Source of the DNA: Gibbula magus
Lineage: Eukaryota > Mollusca > Gastropoda > Trochida > Trochidae
Direction of reading: 5' to 3'
Assembly: GCA_936450465.1 (NCBI GenBank)
Contig: OW388291.1
Coordinates: 33,208,656-33,272,655 of the forward strand
Length of the DNA: 64,000 nucleotides
The stretch's first letter is position 1. The number at the start of each line of letters is the position of its first letter. Made by a program: the position numbers and the translations under genes. Under the pieces are notes generated by a model. That model did no database searches, was not told the DNA's origin, and was given only the letters and a program-made list of their open reading frames with translations. Below, piece by piece: positions 1 through 11,679 of the stretch.

Positions 1-85
1 AACACGATCAGAACACAATCAATACGAACTTAACACGACACTCCAACGACGCTCACGCGATGCCATCACGATTGGTTTACGAATA

Positions 86-1294
86 ATGCACGATTTTAAA
101 AGGATTTTTACCAATCAAACTTCTTCCCTCCAAAACTGTTTCAACTCCCTTCCATTGAATGCAAGGCGCGCCAGTTTAGTTGCGCATCAGGTTTTGAAGA
201 TGACAACTAGAAGAAGATTGGAACTTCAACTGAAGCTAATTGATGTGGAATTAGATATTATAGAGTTGAATGAGGAAACAAGCAAGAGGAAAAGAGTGTT
301 GTAGCTGGAGGGACCGCCAAAGAAGAGAAGGGCGAGAACCGTTTGGACACGAGGCTGGCTGATGCAGAGACCTTTGTATGGGCAGTACGAGATTCTGCTC
401 GCGGAGTTGAATAACGAGGACCGGGTCAGCTACAAGACCTTCCTGAGGGTAGACAATGCTCTCTTCCAGGAGTTGGTCACTCAAGTCGGTCCTCGAATCA
501 CGAAGAGAGACACTTCTTTCAGGAAGGCACTCGACCCAGGCTTGAAGATTGCGGTAACGCTACGTTATCTTGCTACGGGGAACAGCTACTTGGACCTGCA
601 ACACCATTGGACGCTTCATACCCGAAGTCTGCGAGTCGATTATAGAAGAATATTCACCAGAAGTCATGCCGCCATGAACAGTGGAAAGCTATAGCTGACG
701 GCTTTCTGGACAGGCGGAATATGCCACACGCATTTGGAGCTCTGGATGGAAAACACGTGCGGATCAAGTGCCCGAGGAAGTCAGGATCGCTATTTTACAA
801 CTACAAGCACTATTTCTCAAAAGTATTATTTGCTTTGGTAGACAATGAGTACAAGTTTATATACGTAGAAGTCGGAGCCAATGGTGCCTGCTCGGAATGG
901 CCAGCTCTTCAAGCATTCTGAACTCAGACAATTGTTGGAGGATGAAGACCTGGGTCTCCCCGAGCCAGAAAAACTTCCCGGGAGCCAGGAAGAAGTGCCG
1001 TATTTCATCATCGGTGACGATGCCTTCCCATTGCGAACATGGCTGATGAAACCATACTGCAGGCGTCAGATGACTGGACAAGAACGAGTCTTCAACTATC
1101 GACTGTCACAGGCAAGGCGGATCGTGGAAAACGCCTTTGGCATTTTGTCTTGCAAGTTTCAGTGCCTGCTCGGTACGCTGTGCCAAGTGAAGACGGAGAA
1201 CATGGACTCCATCATTCTGTGCTGCGTGATGCTCCATAACCTCCTTCGCAGTCGCTATCCTGGCAATCCTCAAGGTAAATGTGTAAACACGTAA
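86..1294 (+). pseudogene. PIF/Harbinger transposase (HARBI1-like), broken
   Basis: Remains of a DDE transposase of the PIF/Harbinger superfamily, which cuts and pastes its own element. A first frame (86-304) gives a short basic helical peptide. A second (362-694) gives an N-terminal region with RVDNALFQELVTQVGPRI and AVTLRYLATG. A third (721-921) carries the typical GALDGKHVRIKCPRKSGS, YNYKHYFSKVL and ALVDNEYKF block around the first catalytic Asp. A fourth (881-1294) carries the C-terminal block YFIIGDDAFPLRTWLMKPY, then SQARRIVENAFGILS and MLHNLLR. The frame changes between blocks and there are stops near 304, 694 and 921, so the gene is not functional. Domain order matches the family (DDE_Tnp_4). 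The element probably begins left of the window; no convincing terminal repeat was found. Superfamily assignment is firm; the exact breakpoints are approximate. Confidence 0.88.
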
Positions 1295-1339
1295 TATATA
1301 TATACTCAAATAAATGATAAAAACCTTTATTACCTATAT

Positions 1340-1660
1340 GGTTGAAAATAACCGAGTTAATATTATTGATATGAGCACACGTGCACATATCACGTTTGCC
1401 TAGCAACCATTGTTTCACCGCGACCTCCCGTATTTTGTCGTCAGTGACTTCATAAAACGATTGTTCGTGACGTCACTCTAGCTTGCCCTCGCAAGGGAAG
1501 TGGGCCGTTTCCTGGCTATTTTTACGCGAATCAGACGGAATAAAATGGGTAATAAAGAAAGTATTACACTCGAAAGTGTGCCATATGACTTTTACGAAAC
1601 TCTTGCAAATTCACACTCGTTTCGTAAAAGTCATATGACACACTTCCTAATAATAATCCC
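1340..1660 (-). repeat. Dispersed repeat, inverted relative to 51024-51390
   Basis: About 320 bp that recurs in reverse complement at 51024-51390. Shared segments include CACGTTTGCCTAGCAACCAT, the CCGAGTTAATATTATTGAT block and ACGCGAATCAGACGGAATAA. One end is a hairpin: 1576-1601 against 1619-1643, with arms containing CATATGACTTTTACGAAAC. No protein is recognisable. It is probably a non-autonomous transposon; the class is unknown. Confidence 0.75.
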
Positions 1661-2009
1661 TATACATATGCAAATGGTTGCAATATCTATCTATCTAAGT
1701 ATGTTCCGAATTTGTTCATGTATTTTTATTCTCATAATATCTTTGTATTGTATTGTTCATATTGTTCTGTTCAGCTGCAGACCAAGAAGATTGACAGCAC
1801 AACGTCGACGCCGGAGACTGGAGACCTCTAAACAGACGCTGTACAACACGTGTCGGCCATCTTTATGGCTACAGCTTCCTCAAATAAAGTTACTTATTAT
1901 GTCTAAGATTGTCAAGTCTGTTCATTGCCATCCACCAATCCATTTATTATCTTTGATTGGCATTCTGGAAATTGACTTGATAAAGGACGAATACAATTGT
2001 TTTGGAAAT

Positions 2010-2114
2010 ACAACTTCTTTATTCTGTATAAGCATAATTTCGGAAGAAATTGTAATGTCAAGCCGACGTTAGAATCTATGTCGAAACGTCGCCTCTATAG
2101 AATAAAGAAGTTGT
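2010..2114. mobile_element. Short TIR element (CAACTTCTTTATTC family)
   Basis: A 20 bp inverted repeat, TACAACTTCTTTATTCTGTA at 2010-2029 and its near-perfect complement at 2095-2114, encloses about 65 bp that include GTCGAAACGTCG. The same terminal core occurs at 15698-15905, 34179-34320 and 40223-40434, and one-sided near 51780. MITE-like; the superfamily is unknown. Confidence 0.65.
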
Positions 2115-2119
2115 ATAAT

Positions 2120-2822
2120 ATCCATAAAACATTCTTAATCTTTCATCGATTTTTATTATATGAACGGTAATATACTTTTCTGGATTAATATATAAGTAAC
2201 TAAACGACCTTCTATTTAATAATATTTTCATTAAACGAGTAAATGATCTTTAATGCGAAAGCTTTAATGAAATGGTTATAAATAGAAGGAAGGTTGGTAT
2301 CCTGTTTATTACTCACCTACTTTAATTAATCGAAATAGCCGATGATGCTGAAACTATGAGCCCGACACAATTGTGTAACGATTGTATCCCGATCGTATAG
2401 TGAACTTGTTGACTTCGTGTACTGTTCGACTTGCCATCGTGGTCCTAAAGTTTAGCACTTTATGGGTTAATTTTACTAGAGTACGGCAACAGTACGATCG
2501 CAAGACGGACAGTTTATCGATTGTGTTGTGATTGTGATGTTATCGTGTGCAGAGGCTGAAGCAGGATCAACACAATCACAACACAGTCACTACACGTTCA
2601 AACACAATCACTACACGATCGACAGGCCAACAACACGATTTTCTGAAATTAGGAACATGTTTCTAATTTGGACGAATCGTGTTGGGCAAGGAGCACGATC
2701 AGCTCAATCACTATATGATGACAACACACTAACATCACAGTAACAACACAGTAACAACACGATGACTACACAACGCAATCGTACAGCTATTCTAGTCGAT
2801 CGTACGTAGTGTGAGTTGGGCT
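2120..2822. other. AT-rich spacer with CACGAT-rich stretch
   Basis: No gene seen. From about 2528 to 2770 there are irregular repeats of ACACAATCAC, ACACGAT and CAACACGAT, which also occur at 1-60. 2358-2820 has weakly matching inverted ends (AGCCCGACACA near 2358 and the complement of AGCCCAACTCACA near 2815), so it may be a decayed Harbinger-like non-autonomous element. The evidence is weak. Confidence 0.35.
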
Positions 2823-3482
2823 TATATAATGCTTGGTTACACTGTGTTCACGGTCCCCACGTTTGTCTTAACCGTACTGGAACGTATACTTATTGTTAAT
2901 ATTTTCGTTCGGTTCAAGTTTTGTTTAGTTGTGATACATTGTGTTACGAATTATCACGATGACCGTGACAGAACGGGTGCGACTTGAGCTCGAGCGGAGG
3001 ACCACTACGGTAAGGTCAGAGCAAGTTCTACCCCGATTGCCATCACGTTTTCTCACCTTCTCTAAAGTTCTATCCTGTTCCTAGGAATAAGTTCAGTATA
3101 CAGGTGTGATCTCTATTGTTTTAAGTTCACTCTAACAACCAATCACACACATGCTGTACCACAGCAAATGAGTTTGAAGTAATCAGAAACCTCACGTTTC
3201 GTTCGGTTCAAGTTTTGTTAAGTTCTGATACATTGTGTAACGATATATCACGATGACCGTGACAGAACGGCTGCGACTTGAGCTCCTTAACCATGTCGAG
3301 CTGAGGACCACTACGGTAAGGTCAGGGCAAGTTCTACCACGATTGCCATGCATTAAAGTTCTATCCAGTTCCTAGGAACAAGTACAGTATAAAGGTGTGA
3401 CCTCTATTGTTTTAAGTTCACTCTAACAACCAATCACACACATACTGTACCACAGCAAATGAGTTAGAAGTAATCAGAAACC
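2823..3482 (+). repeat. Tandem repeat of ~293 bp, two units (copy A)
   Basis: Units start at the shared TTCGTTCGGTTCAAGTTTTG (about 2904 and 3197) and end in CAAATGAGTTTGAAGTAATC or a variant. The second unit lacks a stretch around CATCACGTTTTCTCACC. Copy B of the duplication has three units of the same sequence (35896-36858), so the array has changed length since the duplication. Confidence 0.85.
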
Positions 3483-3649
3483 TAAAAGGCTCTCTAGATT
3501 ATCTTTGGAAATCCGGTCGAGTCCGAAGTTTGTCGCGACAATAAAAGTGTCGCGACTAACATTTTTTTACAAACAAATTTCATTATTTAAATGCCCTGCA
3601 TGAGTTCTCTGGAAATTTTCAAGTTAAAATTATTATTTTCAATTTTTGG

Positions 3650-3770
3650 AAAAAAATTCCAATGGAAATTTTTTTTCCAATCGAATTTTTCCAATTGAAA
3701 TTTTTTTCCCAAAGGAATTTTTTTTTTCAATGGAATTTTTTTTTCCAATGGAATTTGTTTTCCAATGTGG
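3650..3770 (-). repeat. TTCCAATGGAA array, left foldback arm
   Basis: About eight irregular units of 15-20 bp built from TTCCAATGGAATTTTTTT, the complement of the array at 11060-11255. It gives Lys/Ile/Phe-rich frames that are not proteins. Confidence 0.8.
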
Positions 3771-3839
3771 AAAGGGGTGGTGGGATTAGTCATTAAAGGC
3801 AGTTTTCATAATAATGAATTTATGAAATATTATAATTCT

Positions 3840-5150
3840 ATTTTTTTTAATTTGGTGAAGTTTTCAATGAAATGTTGATTTTAATAACATATATTGAGTT
3901 AGATGAAATATTGATTTTGGAAAAAATATAATGTTTGTGAAATGTTGACTTTGGAAATATTCATTGACTTTGGTGGAAGTTTTACTTTGATAAAATATTG
4001 AATTTGATGACATGTTGAATTTAAAATATTTTTTGAGTTATGTGAATTGTTGACTTTTGAAAATATTTATTGACTTTTATGAAAGTAAAATGTAGAGTTT
4101 GTAAAATATATTTTGAATCTAGTGAAATGTTGACTTTGATCAAGTATTTATTTGGTGAAATGTTGACTTTGAAAATATTCATTGACTTTTGTGAAAGTTT
4201 AATTTAAATAAAATGTTGATTTTGAAAAAGATTTGTTTGAATTTAGTGAAATATTGACTTTGATCACATATTGACTTTGGTGAAATAATGACTTTGAAAA
4301 TATTTATTGACTTTTACGAAAGTTTAAATTATATAAAATGTTGACTTTGGTGACATGTTGCTTTTGAAAAAGGTATTTTGCATAAAGGGAAATATTGACT
4401 TTGATCAGGTATTGACTTTGATGAAATGTTGACTTTGGAAATAATTATTGACTTTTGTGAAAGTTTAACTTAAATAAAATGTTGACTTTGAAAAAGATTT
4501 TTTGAATTTAGTGAAATGTTGACTTTGATCACATATTGACTTTGGTGAAATGATGACTTTGAAAATATTTATTGACTTTTGTGAAAGTTTAACGTAAATA
4601 AAATGTAAACTTTGAAAAATATATTTTGAATTAAGTGAAATATTGACTTTGATCAGGTATTGACTTTGATGAAATGTTGACTTTGGAAATAATTATTGAC
4701 TTTTGTGAAAGTTTAACTTAAATAAAATGTTGACTTTGAAAAAGATTTTTTGAATTTAGTGAAATGTTGACTTTGATCACATATTGACTTTGGTGAAATG
4801 ATGACTTTGATCACATATTGACTTTGGTGAAATGATGACTTTGAAAATATTTATTGACTTTTGTGAAAATTTAACGTAAATAAAATGTAAACTTTGAAAA
4901 ATATATTTTGAATTAAGTGAAATATTGACTTGGATCAAGTATTGACTTTGATGAAATGTTGACTTTGAAATTTTTTATTGACTTTTACGAAAGTTGAACT
5001 TATATAAAATATTGACTTTGGTGAACTATTTGTTTTGAAAAAGATATTTTGAATTTAGTGAAATATTGACTTTGGTCACATATTGACTTATGTGAAAGTC
5101 TAACTCAAATAAAAAGTTGACTTTGAAAAAGAAAATTATCAAGTGTCCTT
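3840..5150 (+). repeat. TTGACTTTG tandem array, left foldback arm
   Basis: Units of about 20-24 bp (TGAAATGTTGACTTTG and variants) are arranged in a higher-order repeat of about 120-140 bp, marked by the recurring TTTTGTGAAAGTTTAACTTA. Later higher-order units (from about 4380) are nearly identical to each other, which suggests recent expansion. The reverse complement forms the array at 9300-10980. Confidence 0.9.
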
Positions 5151-6439
5151 CCCCTACTGAGATTATAGATATGTAGTATTTTTTTTAATAAGACGTTTCC
5201 ACAATATATTCTCCTATCAAATATTCACCTTTGCGAAATGTTGACTCTTGAAATATTAATTGCGTTGATAAGGTTTCTATCTATTGACTTTTTTAAAGTT
5301 GAACACTAATGTCTGGCTAAAGGTGGATGTTTCAGACAGTATGCGTTAGGTCATTTGACTAGGCTATTGCCCACATTACATCAGTCACCATGACTGATTA
5401 TTTATACACACCTGATTGCAGTTACATATATATAACGATAAAACAATTGCAATTTAATCATGCAACTGAGGTTTAAGGGATATATCAGACTTGTGTATTG
5501 ACTCTCAGAATACCCTACTGCGTCCCTCTCGGTATTACGTAACATGTATATTCGATCAACTCATTAAGGACAACAGGTAAGTAATTACCGGTTCAACGGC
5601 ATTGACCCAGTAGCTAGGTGTTACAAGAACACAAATGTACTCAGACTTTAACATATCAGATAATGAATTTCTTATGTTGTTGTTACAGGCGAATAGTTAT
5701 AATATGCATAACATTATCCATGTAGGATTTGCTGACTTTTAAGAGATTGACTTTGGTGACTGGAAACTATTTATTGGCTTATAGCCTAATAAGGTAAAAA
5801 TGATTCTAAATCCATATGTGTGACGTCTTAACTTTTCTAAAAGGTTTAACACTTTCAATTGGACATCAAAGGCTGATTGTTTCAAATATGTCCAAACCCA
5901 TGTATATAACAACTAAGCTGATGTTGGTGCATTCTATTTGAGACACAAACTATTTTCATCGCTTTGACGGTTATTAACTAGTGATTGACCTCTCATGTGT
6001 AACATATGCATACTGAAATATTGAATCAACATCGCATTTCATTCGATATAAACATATTCCAAGAAAAACATGGAGTGACTGTGACAAAGGAAGTAACGAA
6101 ATTTATTTGAAGCGATAATATAATGATTTTAACGGTATTTAAGTGTGCTGTGTATTAGAAAGTCCCAGGTCTTACAAAATGTGCATGAAGCAGAGAACGT
6201 CTCCCCGTCAGTGGTCATGGGAATTCGCGTGTTGATGTAATTACAGGTAGCGGGAATGACCATTAACTAATCATCATGTACCGACCCTCACTTAATTGTT
6301 TGTGTATCTCCTACCAGACTATTAGGGGTGGCCAAAATGCCGACACCTTCAAATGTTCTTATATATCTAATGCACAAGTATTATATAACATGTGATCCTT
6401 GAAAGGCAGTAATAAAGCTTCAATTATCATGTACTGTAA

Positions 6440-8175
6440 CAGATTGTGAATTATAAACGCTCAGTCAGTCGATTATCGTATCTATGTCTATTGGAAATCA
6501 TATATTATTATCTTATTGTGTTATGTATAAATGAACACATAAAACACATACATTCGCTGTTGGAAAAAGGCATTTAGTAGCTCCACATTTAAGGTTGTGA
6601 TGTATGATGTCATTAAAACCGATGCCGTTGAAATCTGGTCAATTTAAACATAAAACACAGAATTGATATAATAAATAGAATATATTCTCACTTGCGCCGT
6701 CGCTGCATGCGAAAATATAAACTTGTACTTCACTCGATGAGATAATCCTGGTATAAATCAAGAAAATCAGATAGACAAGAAAGACATGTATCATCTATAT
6801 ATTTATATTTGTATTTAATTGTATTGTGCTGTATATCACGAGGTCATGGATAGACGCATAGGATTTTCTTTCCCAGAGATCGACCACATTTTCTATTCGT
6901 TTGATTTATGTAAAACATTAACAATTTAACTGTAAAAAACATTGATTAAACATCGTATTTATCATAAAATGTTTCTTGCCGTCACAAATCATAAGCAAAA
7001 GCATAATCCATTTTAGTTTGTTGTACATTTAAATAGATCTCATATATATGCATATATGAATATTCAAAATAAAGTACACCTATTGTATAATGTAAGAATC
7101 GACGGAATTCTTAATTATCATTTTCTATAAACATGAAGACACAAAATGGAAATGGGAGAGTTATGGGACATGGATTTTGATGTCTCGGTAATGTATAATA
7201 AATGTATGTATGATAACCTGATAAGATACGTGCTTTCAAATCATTGATTACAATATGAATACGAAATACAAACGTGTAGAGTGCAATGTTTATGTAACTG
7301 CATGAATATTTAGATATTATGACACTTCCAACAACCATAAACACTATTTGAAACGTAATATATGTTGTTAACCGTTAAATGTAATAAACAAAGTCATGAT
7401 ATCGGTACCTATCTATCTATAATATTTTGAATTTCAAACTGTCTTGTAACAAACATTTTAAACTATTTCCGTGCTGTAGTAACATTTATATTTAGCAACA
7501 TTGTCAACACTAAAATAATAAGAGAACACATGTAAATTATTCATTAAGTTCTCAAACAAAATTTGAAATCAACCAGTGTGTATACAGGACAGTAGTGTAG
7601 TATCTAATTACCATCACTAGTCATTCTGTGAGGAGCCAAGTCGCGCTCTTAACGAGTTAAATAGAATATGCAAGTCTGGATATACTGGGATATGTGTGTA
7701 TTGCAAGGGGCAGTCTGTGCGGATATAACCATAAACCAATCTAGAAATACGTACGAATGTGTATTGTCGCCAATACTGTTCTTTCAATCTGAGCACCGTG
7801 ACACATGTTGAGTTGACTCAGAGATACACACAAGTTGTCACTGGGATGTTCAGGAGATACGGTTCACTGACTTGATGGATAAACGCTAAAGAATTACTGT
7901 CTGAAACGCGCTCCTTTAGCCAGACATTTGTGTTTTCAAAATGTCATTAAATTCCAACTTCAACAACGCCAACAAATATTTCAAAGTCAACATGTTACCA
8001 AGTCAATCTTTTGATAGTCAACAATTCAGTAAACTCAAAATATCTTCGCAAGGTCAATATGTAACCAAAGTTAACATATCATTAAAGATAAACTTTTACC
8101 AAAGTCATTCAATATTTCCAAAGTCAACATGTCATCAAACTCGGGATATCTTTTCAACGTCAAGATGTCACTAAA
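6440..8175. other. Loop of the foldback element
   Basis: AT-rich, mostly unpaired sequence between the arms, with no credible coding frame. Its right part (about 7890-8170) is a third partial copy of the arm junction: the block CTGTCTGAAAC...CCTTTAGCCAGACATT resembles 9090-9130 in the right arm and is followed by AAGTCAACATG-type array units in the same orientation. This records an internal duplication. Confidence 0.6.
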
Positions 8176-9299
8176 CAATCTGTCACAGTACATGATAATT
8201 GAAGTTTCATTACTGCCTCTCTATAAGAACACATGTTATATAATACTTGTGCATTAGATATATAAGAACATTTGAACGTGTCGGAATGCTGGCCACCCCT
8301 AATATTCTGGAAGGAGATACACAAACAATTAAGTAAGGGTCGGTACATGATAATTAGTTAATGGCCATTCCCGCTACCTGTAATTACATTAACACGCGAA
8401 TTCCCATGACCACTGACGGGGAGACGTTCTCTGCTTCATGCACATTATGTAAGACCTGGGACTTTCTAATACACAGCACACTTAAATACCGTTAAAATCA
8501 TTATATTATCGCTTCAAATAAATTTCGTTACTTCCTTTGTCACAGTCACTCCATGTTTTTCTTGGAATATGTTTATATCGAATGAAATGCGATGTTGATT
8601 CAATATTTCAGTATGCATATGTTACACATGAGAGGTCAATCACTAGTTAATAACCGTCAAAGCAATGAAAATAGTTTGTGTCTCACATAGAATGCACCAA
8701 CATCAGCTTAGTTGTGATATACATGGGTTTGGACATATTTGAAACAATCAGCCTTTGATGTCCAATTTAAAGTGTTACACATAGGGATTTAGAATCATTT
8801 TTACCTTATTAGGCTATAAGCCAATAAATAGTTTCCAGTCACCAAAGTCAATCTCTTAAAAGTCAGCAAATCCTACATGGATGATATTATGCATATTATA
8901 ACTATTCGCCTGTAACAACAACATAAGAAATTCATTATCTGATATGTTAAAGTTACATAACTTACGCTTGTTAAGTCCAACCTAAACATTCTCAATACCT
9001 TTACCAAGCGCTATTAGTTCATGGTCGAGATCGCAGATAAATTTGCAGTGTAATGCGGGCAATAGCCTAGTCAAATGACCTAACGCATACTGTCTGAAAC
9101 ATCCACCTTTAGCCAGACATTAGTGTTCAACTTTAAAAAGGTCAATAGATAGAAACCTTATCAACGCAATTAATATTTCAAGAGTCAACATTTCGCAAAG
9201 GTGAATATTTGATAGGAGAATATAATGTGGAAACGTCTTATTAAAAAAATACTACATATCTATAATCTCAATATATGTTTTAGGGGAAGGACACTTGAT

Positions 9300-10980
9300 A
9301 ATTTTCTTTTACAAAGTCAACTTTTTATTTGAGTTAGACTTTCACAAAAGTCAATAAATATTTCCAACGTCAACATTTCATCAAAGTCAATATATGTGAC
9401 CAAAGTCAATATTTCACTAAATTCAAAATATCTTTTTCAAAACAAATATGTCATTAAAGTCAATATTTTATATAAGTTCAACTTTCGCAAAAGTCAATAG
9501 AACATTTCAAAGTCAACATTTCATCAAAGTCAATACTTGATCCAAGTCAATATTTCACTTAATTCAAAATATATTTTTCAAAGTTTACATTTTATTTACG
9601 TTAAACTTTCACAAAAGTCAATAAATATTTTCAAAGTCATCATTTCACCAAAGTCAATATGTGATCAAAGTCATCATTTCACCAAAGTCAATATGTGATC
9701 AAAGTCAACATTTCACTAAATTCAAAAAATCTTTTTCAAAGTCAACATTTTATTTAAGTTAAACTTTCACAAAAGTCAATAATTATTTCCAAAGTCAACA
9801 TTTCATCAAAGTCAATACCTGATCAAAGTCAATATTTCCCTTTATGCAAAAAATCTTTCTCAAAAGCAACATGTCACCAAAGTCAACAGTTTATACAAGT
9901 TAAACTTTCACAAAAGTCAATAAATATTTTCAAAGTCATTATTTCACCAAAGTCAATATGTGATCAAAGTCAACAGTATACTAAATTCAAAAAAATCTTT
10001 TTCAAAGTCAACATTTAATTTAGGTTAAACTTTCACAAAAGTCAATAAATATTTCCAAAGTCAACATTTCATCAAAGTCAGTACCTGATCAAAGTCAATG
10101 TTTCACTAAATTCCAAAAAATCTATTTCAATGTCAACAATTCATCACAGTCAATACTTGATCAAAGTCAATATTTCACTAAATTCAAACAAATCTTTTTC
10201 AAAATCAACATTTTATTTAAATTAAACTTTCACAAAAGTCAATAAATATTTTCAAAGTAAACATTTCATCAAATAAATACTTGATTAAAGTCAACATTTC
10301 GCTAAATTCAAAAAAATCTATTTCAAAGTCAACATTTTGTTTAAGTTAAACTTTCACAAAAGTCAATAATTATTTTCAAAGTCAACATTTCATCAAAGTC
10401 AATATCTGATCAAAGTCAATATTTCACTTAATGCAAAATATCTTTTTCAAAAACAACATGTCACCAAAGTCAATATTTTATATAATTTAAACTTTCGTAA
10501 AAGTCAATAAATATTTTCAAAGTCATCATTTCACCAAAGTCAATATGTTATCAAAGTCAACATATCACTAAATTCAAACAAATCTTTTTCAAAGTCAACA
10601 TTTTATTTCAATTAAACTTTCACAAAAGTCAATGAACATTTTCAAAGTCAACATTTCACCAAATAAATACTTGATCAAAGTCAACATTTCACTAGATTCA
10701 AAATATCTTTTACAAACTCTACATTTTATTAAAGTAAAACTTTCGCAAAAGTCAATAAATATTTCAAAAGTCAACAATTCACATAACTCAAACAATATTT
10801 TAACATGTCATCAAATTCAATATTTTATCAAAGTAAAACTTCCACCAAAGTCAATAAATATTTCCAAAGTCAACATTTCACAAAATTATATTTTTTCCAA
10901 AATCAATATTTCATCTAACTCAATATATGTTATTAAAATCAACATTTCATTGAAAACTTCACCATATTAAAAAAAATAGA
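9300..10980 (-). repeat. TTGACTTTG tandem array, right foldback arm
   Basis: Reverse-complement counterpart of 3840-5150 (CAAAGTCAACATTTCAC units). It is longer than the left array by a few hundred bases, so the arms have expanded or contracted independently. Frames inside it are shadows of the repeat. Confidence 0.88.
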
Positions 10981-11059
10981 ATTATATAATTATAATTATA
11001 ATTTTTTAATAAATTCATTATTATGAAAACTGCCTTCAATGACTAATCCCACCACCCTT

Positions 11060-11255
11060 TTCCACATTGGAAAAAAAATTCCATTGGAAAAAAAAAAAAT
11101 TCATTGGAAAAAAAAAATTCCAATGGAAAAAAAAATTCTATTGGAAAAACAATTTCCATTGGAAAAATTCCATTGGGAAACAAATTTCCATTGGAAAAAT
11201 TCCATTGGAAAAAAAAATTCCATTGGAAAAATTCCATTGGAATTTTTTTCAAAAA
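11060..11255 (+). repeat. TTCCATTGGAAAAA array, right foldback arm
   Basis: About 10 units of 16-20 bp based on ATTCCATTGGAAAAAAA. Each unit holds a short palindrome, TTCCATTGGAA. The array is longer than its partner at 3650-3770. Confidence 0.85.
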
Positions 11256-11679
11256 TTGAAAAAAATAATTTTAACCTGAAAATTTCCAGAGAACTCATGC
11301 AGGGCATTTAAATAACGAAAATTGTTTGTAAAAAAATGTTAGTCGCGACACTTTTATTGTCGCGACAAACTTCGGACTCGACCGGATTTCCAAAGATAAT
11401 CTGGAGAGCGTTCTAAGTATTGACCCTATTGAGATAACGAGCTACGTTTTGCATGTCTACCAGGGAGTGATCACGCTCCCTTCAGCTGGGCCAGGTCAGC
11501 ACAATGCAATTGCATAATATGAATAATTAATTTACTTATATTATATATTCATATAATTAATTTATTTAATTAATTTATTGCAATACTGTAAACAATTAAA
11601 TTATCAGAACAACCCATTCTCTTGAGAACAAGGCTAATCTGCACAAAATATGAATATCACATTAAATAAGGATTTAATA

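Larger units (their letters stand above)
3486..11413. mobile_element. Giant foldback (inverted-repeat) element, no coding capacity
   Basis: A 7.9 kb insertion whose two ends are reverse complements of each other for about 3 kb (left arm 3486 to about 6440, right arm about 8175 to 11413), around a loop of about 1.7 kb. Order in each arm from outside: a terminal segment with CTCTCTAGATTATCTTTGG and two GTCGCGAC palindromes; an array of TTCCAATGG units; a long array of TTGACTTTG-type repeats; then unique sequence including GACCGACCCTC-like and AGGGGTGGCC blocks. Copy B of the duplication has the uninterrupted site AAACCTAAGTATTG (36855-36868). Copy A reads AAACCTAA at the left and CTAAGTATTG at the right, so the target duplication is TAA (at most CTAA). 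No transposase frame is seen. The architecture recalls Foldback transposons; TAA duplications are typical of PIF/Harbinger. Assignment to a superfamily is inference. Confidence 0.88.

Noticed and set aside
1500..2072. 190-codon plus-strand frame
   Set aside because: It crosses a dispersed repeat hairpin and a MITE, is rich in Ile/Ser/Cys and has no recognisable domain.
11039..11311. Lys/Ile/Phe/Trp-rich frames on both strands (and 3587-3793)
   Set aside because: They translate the TTCCATTGGAAAAA array in the foldback arms.
3486..11413. Inverted arms as an assembly artefact or a recent palindromic duplication
   Set aside because: The arms differ in array length and have many substitutions, and the paralogous empty site shows a discrete insertion with a target duplication.
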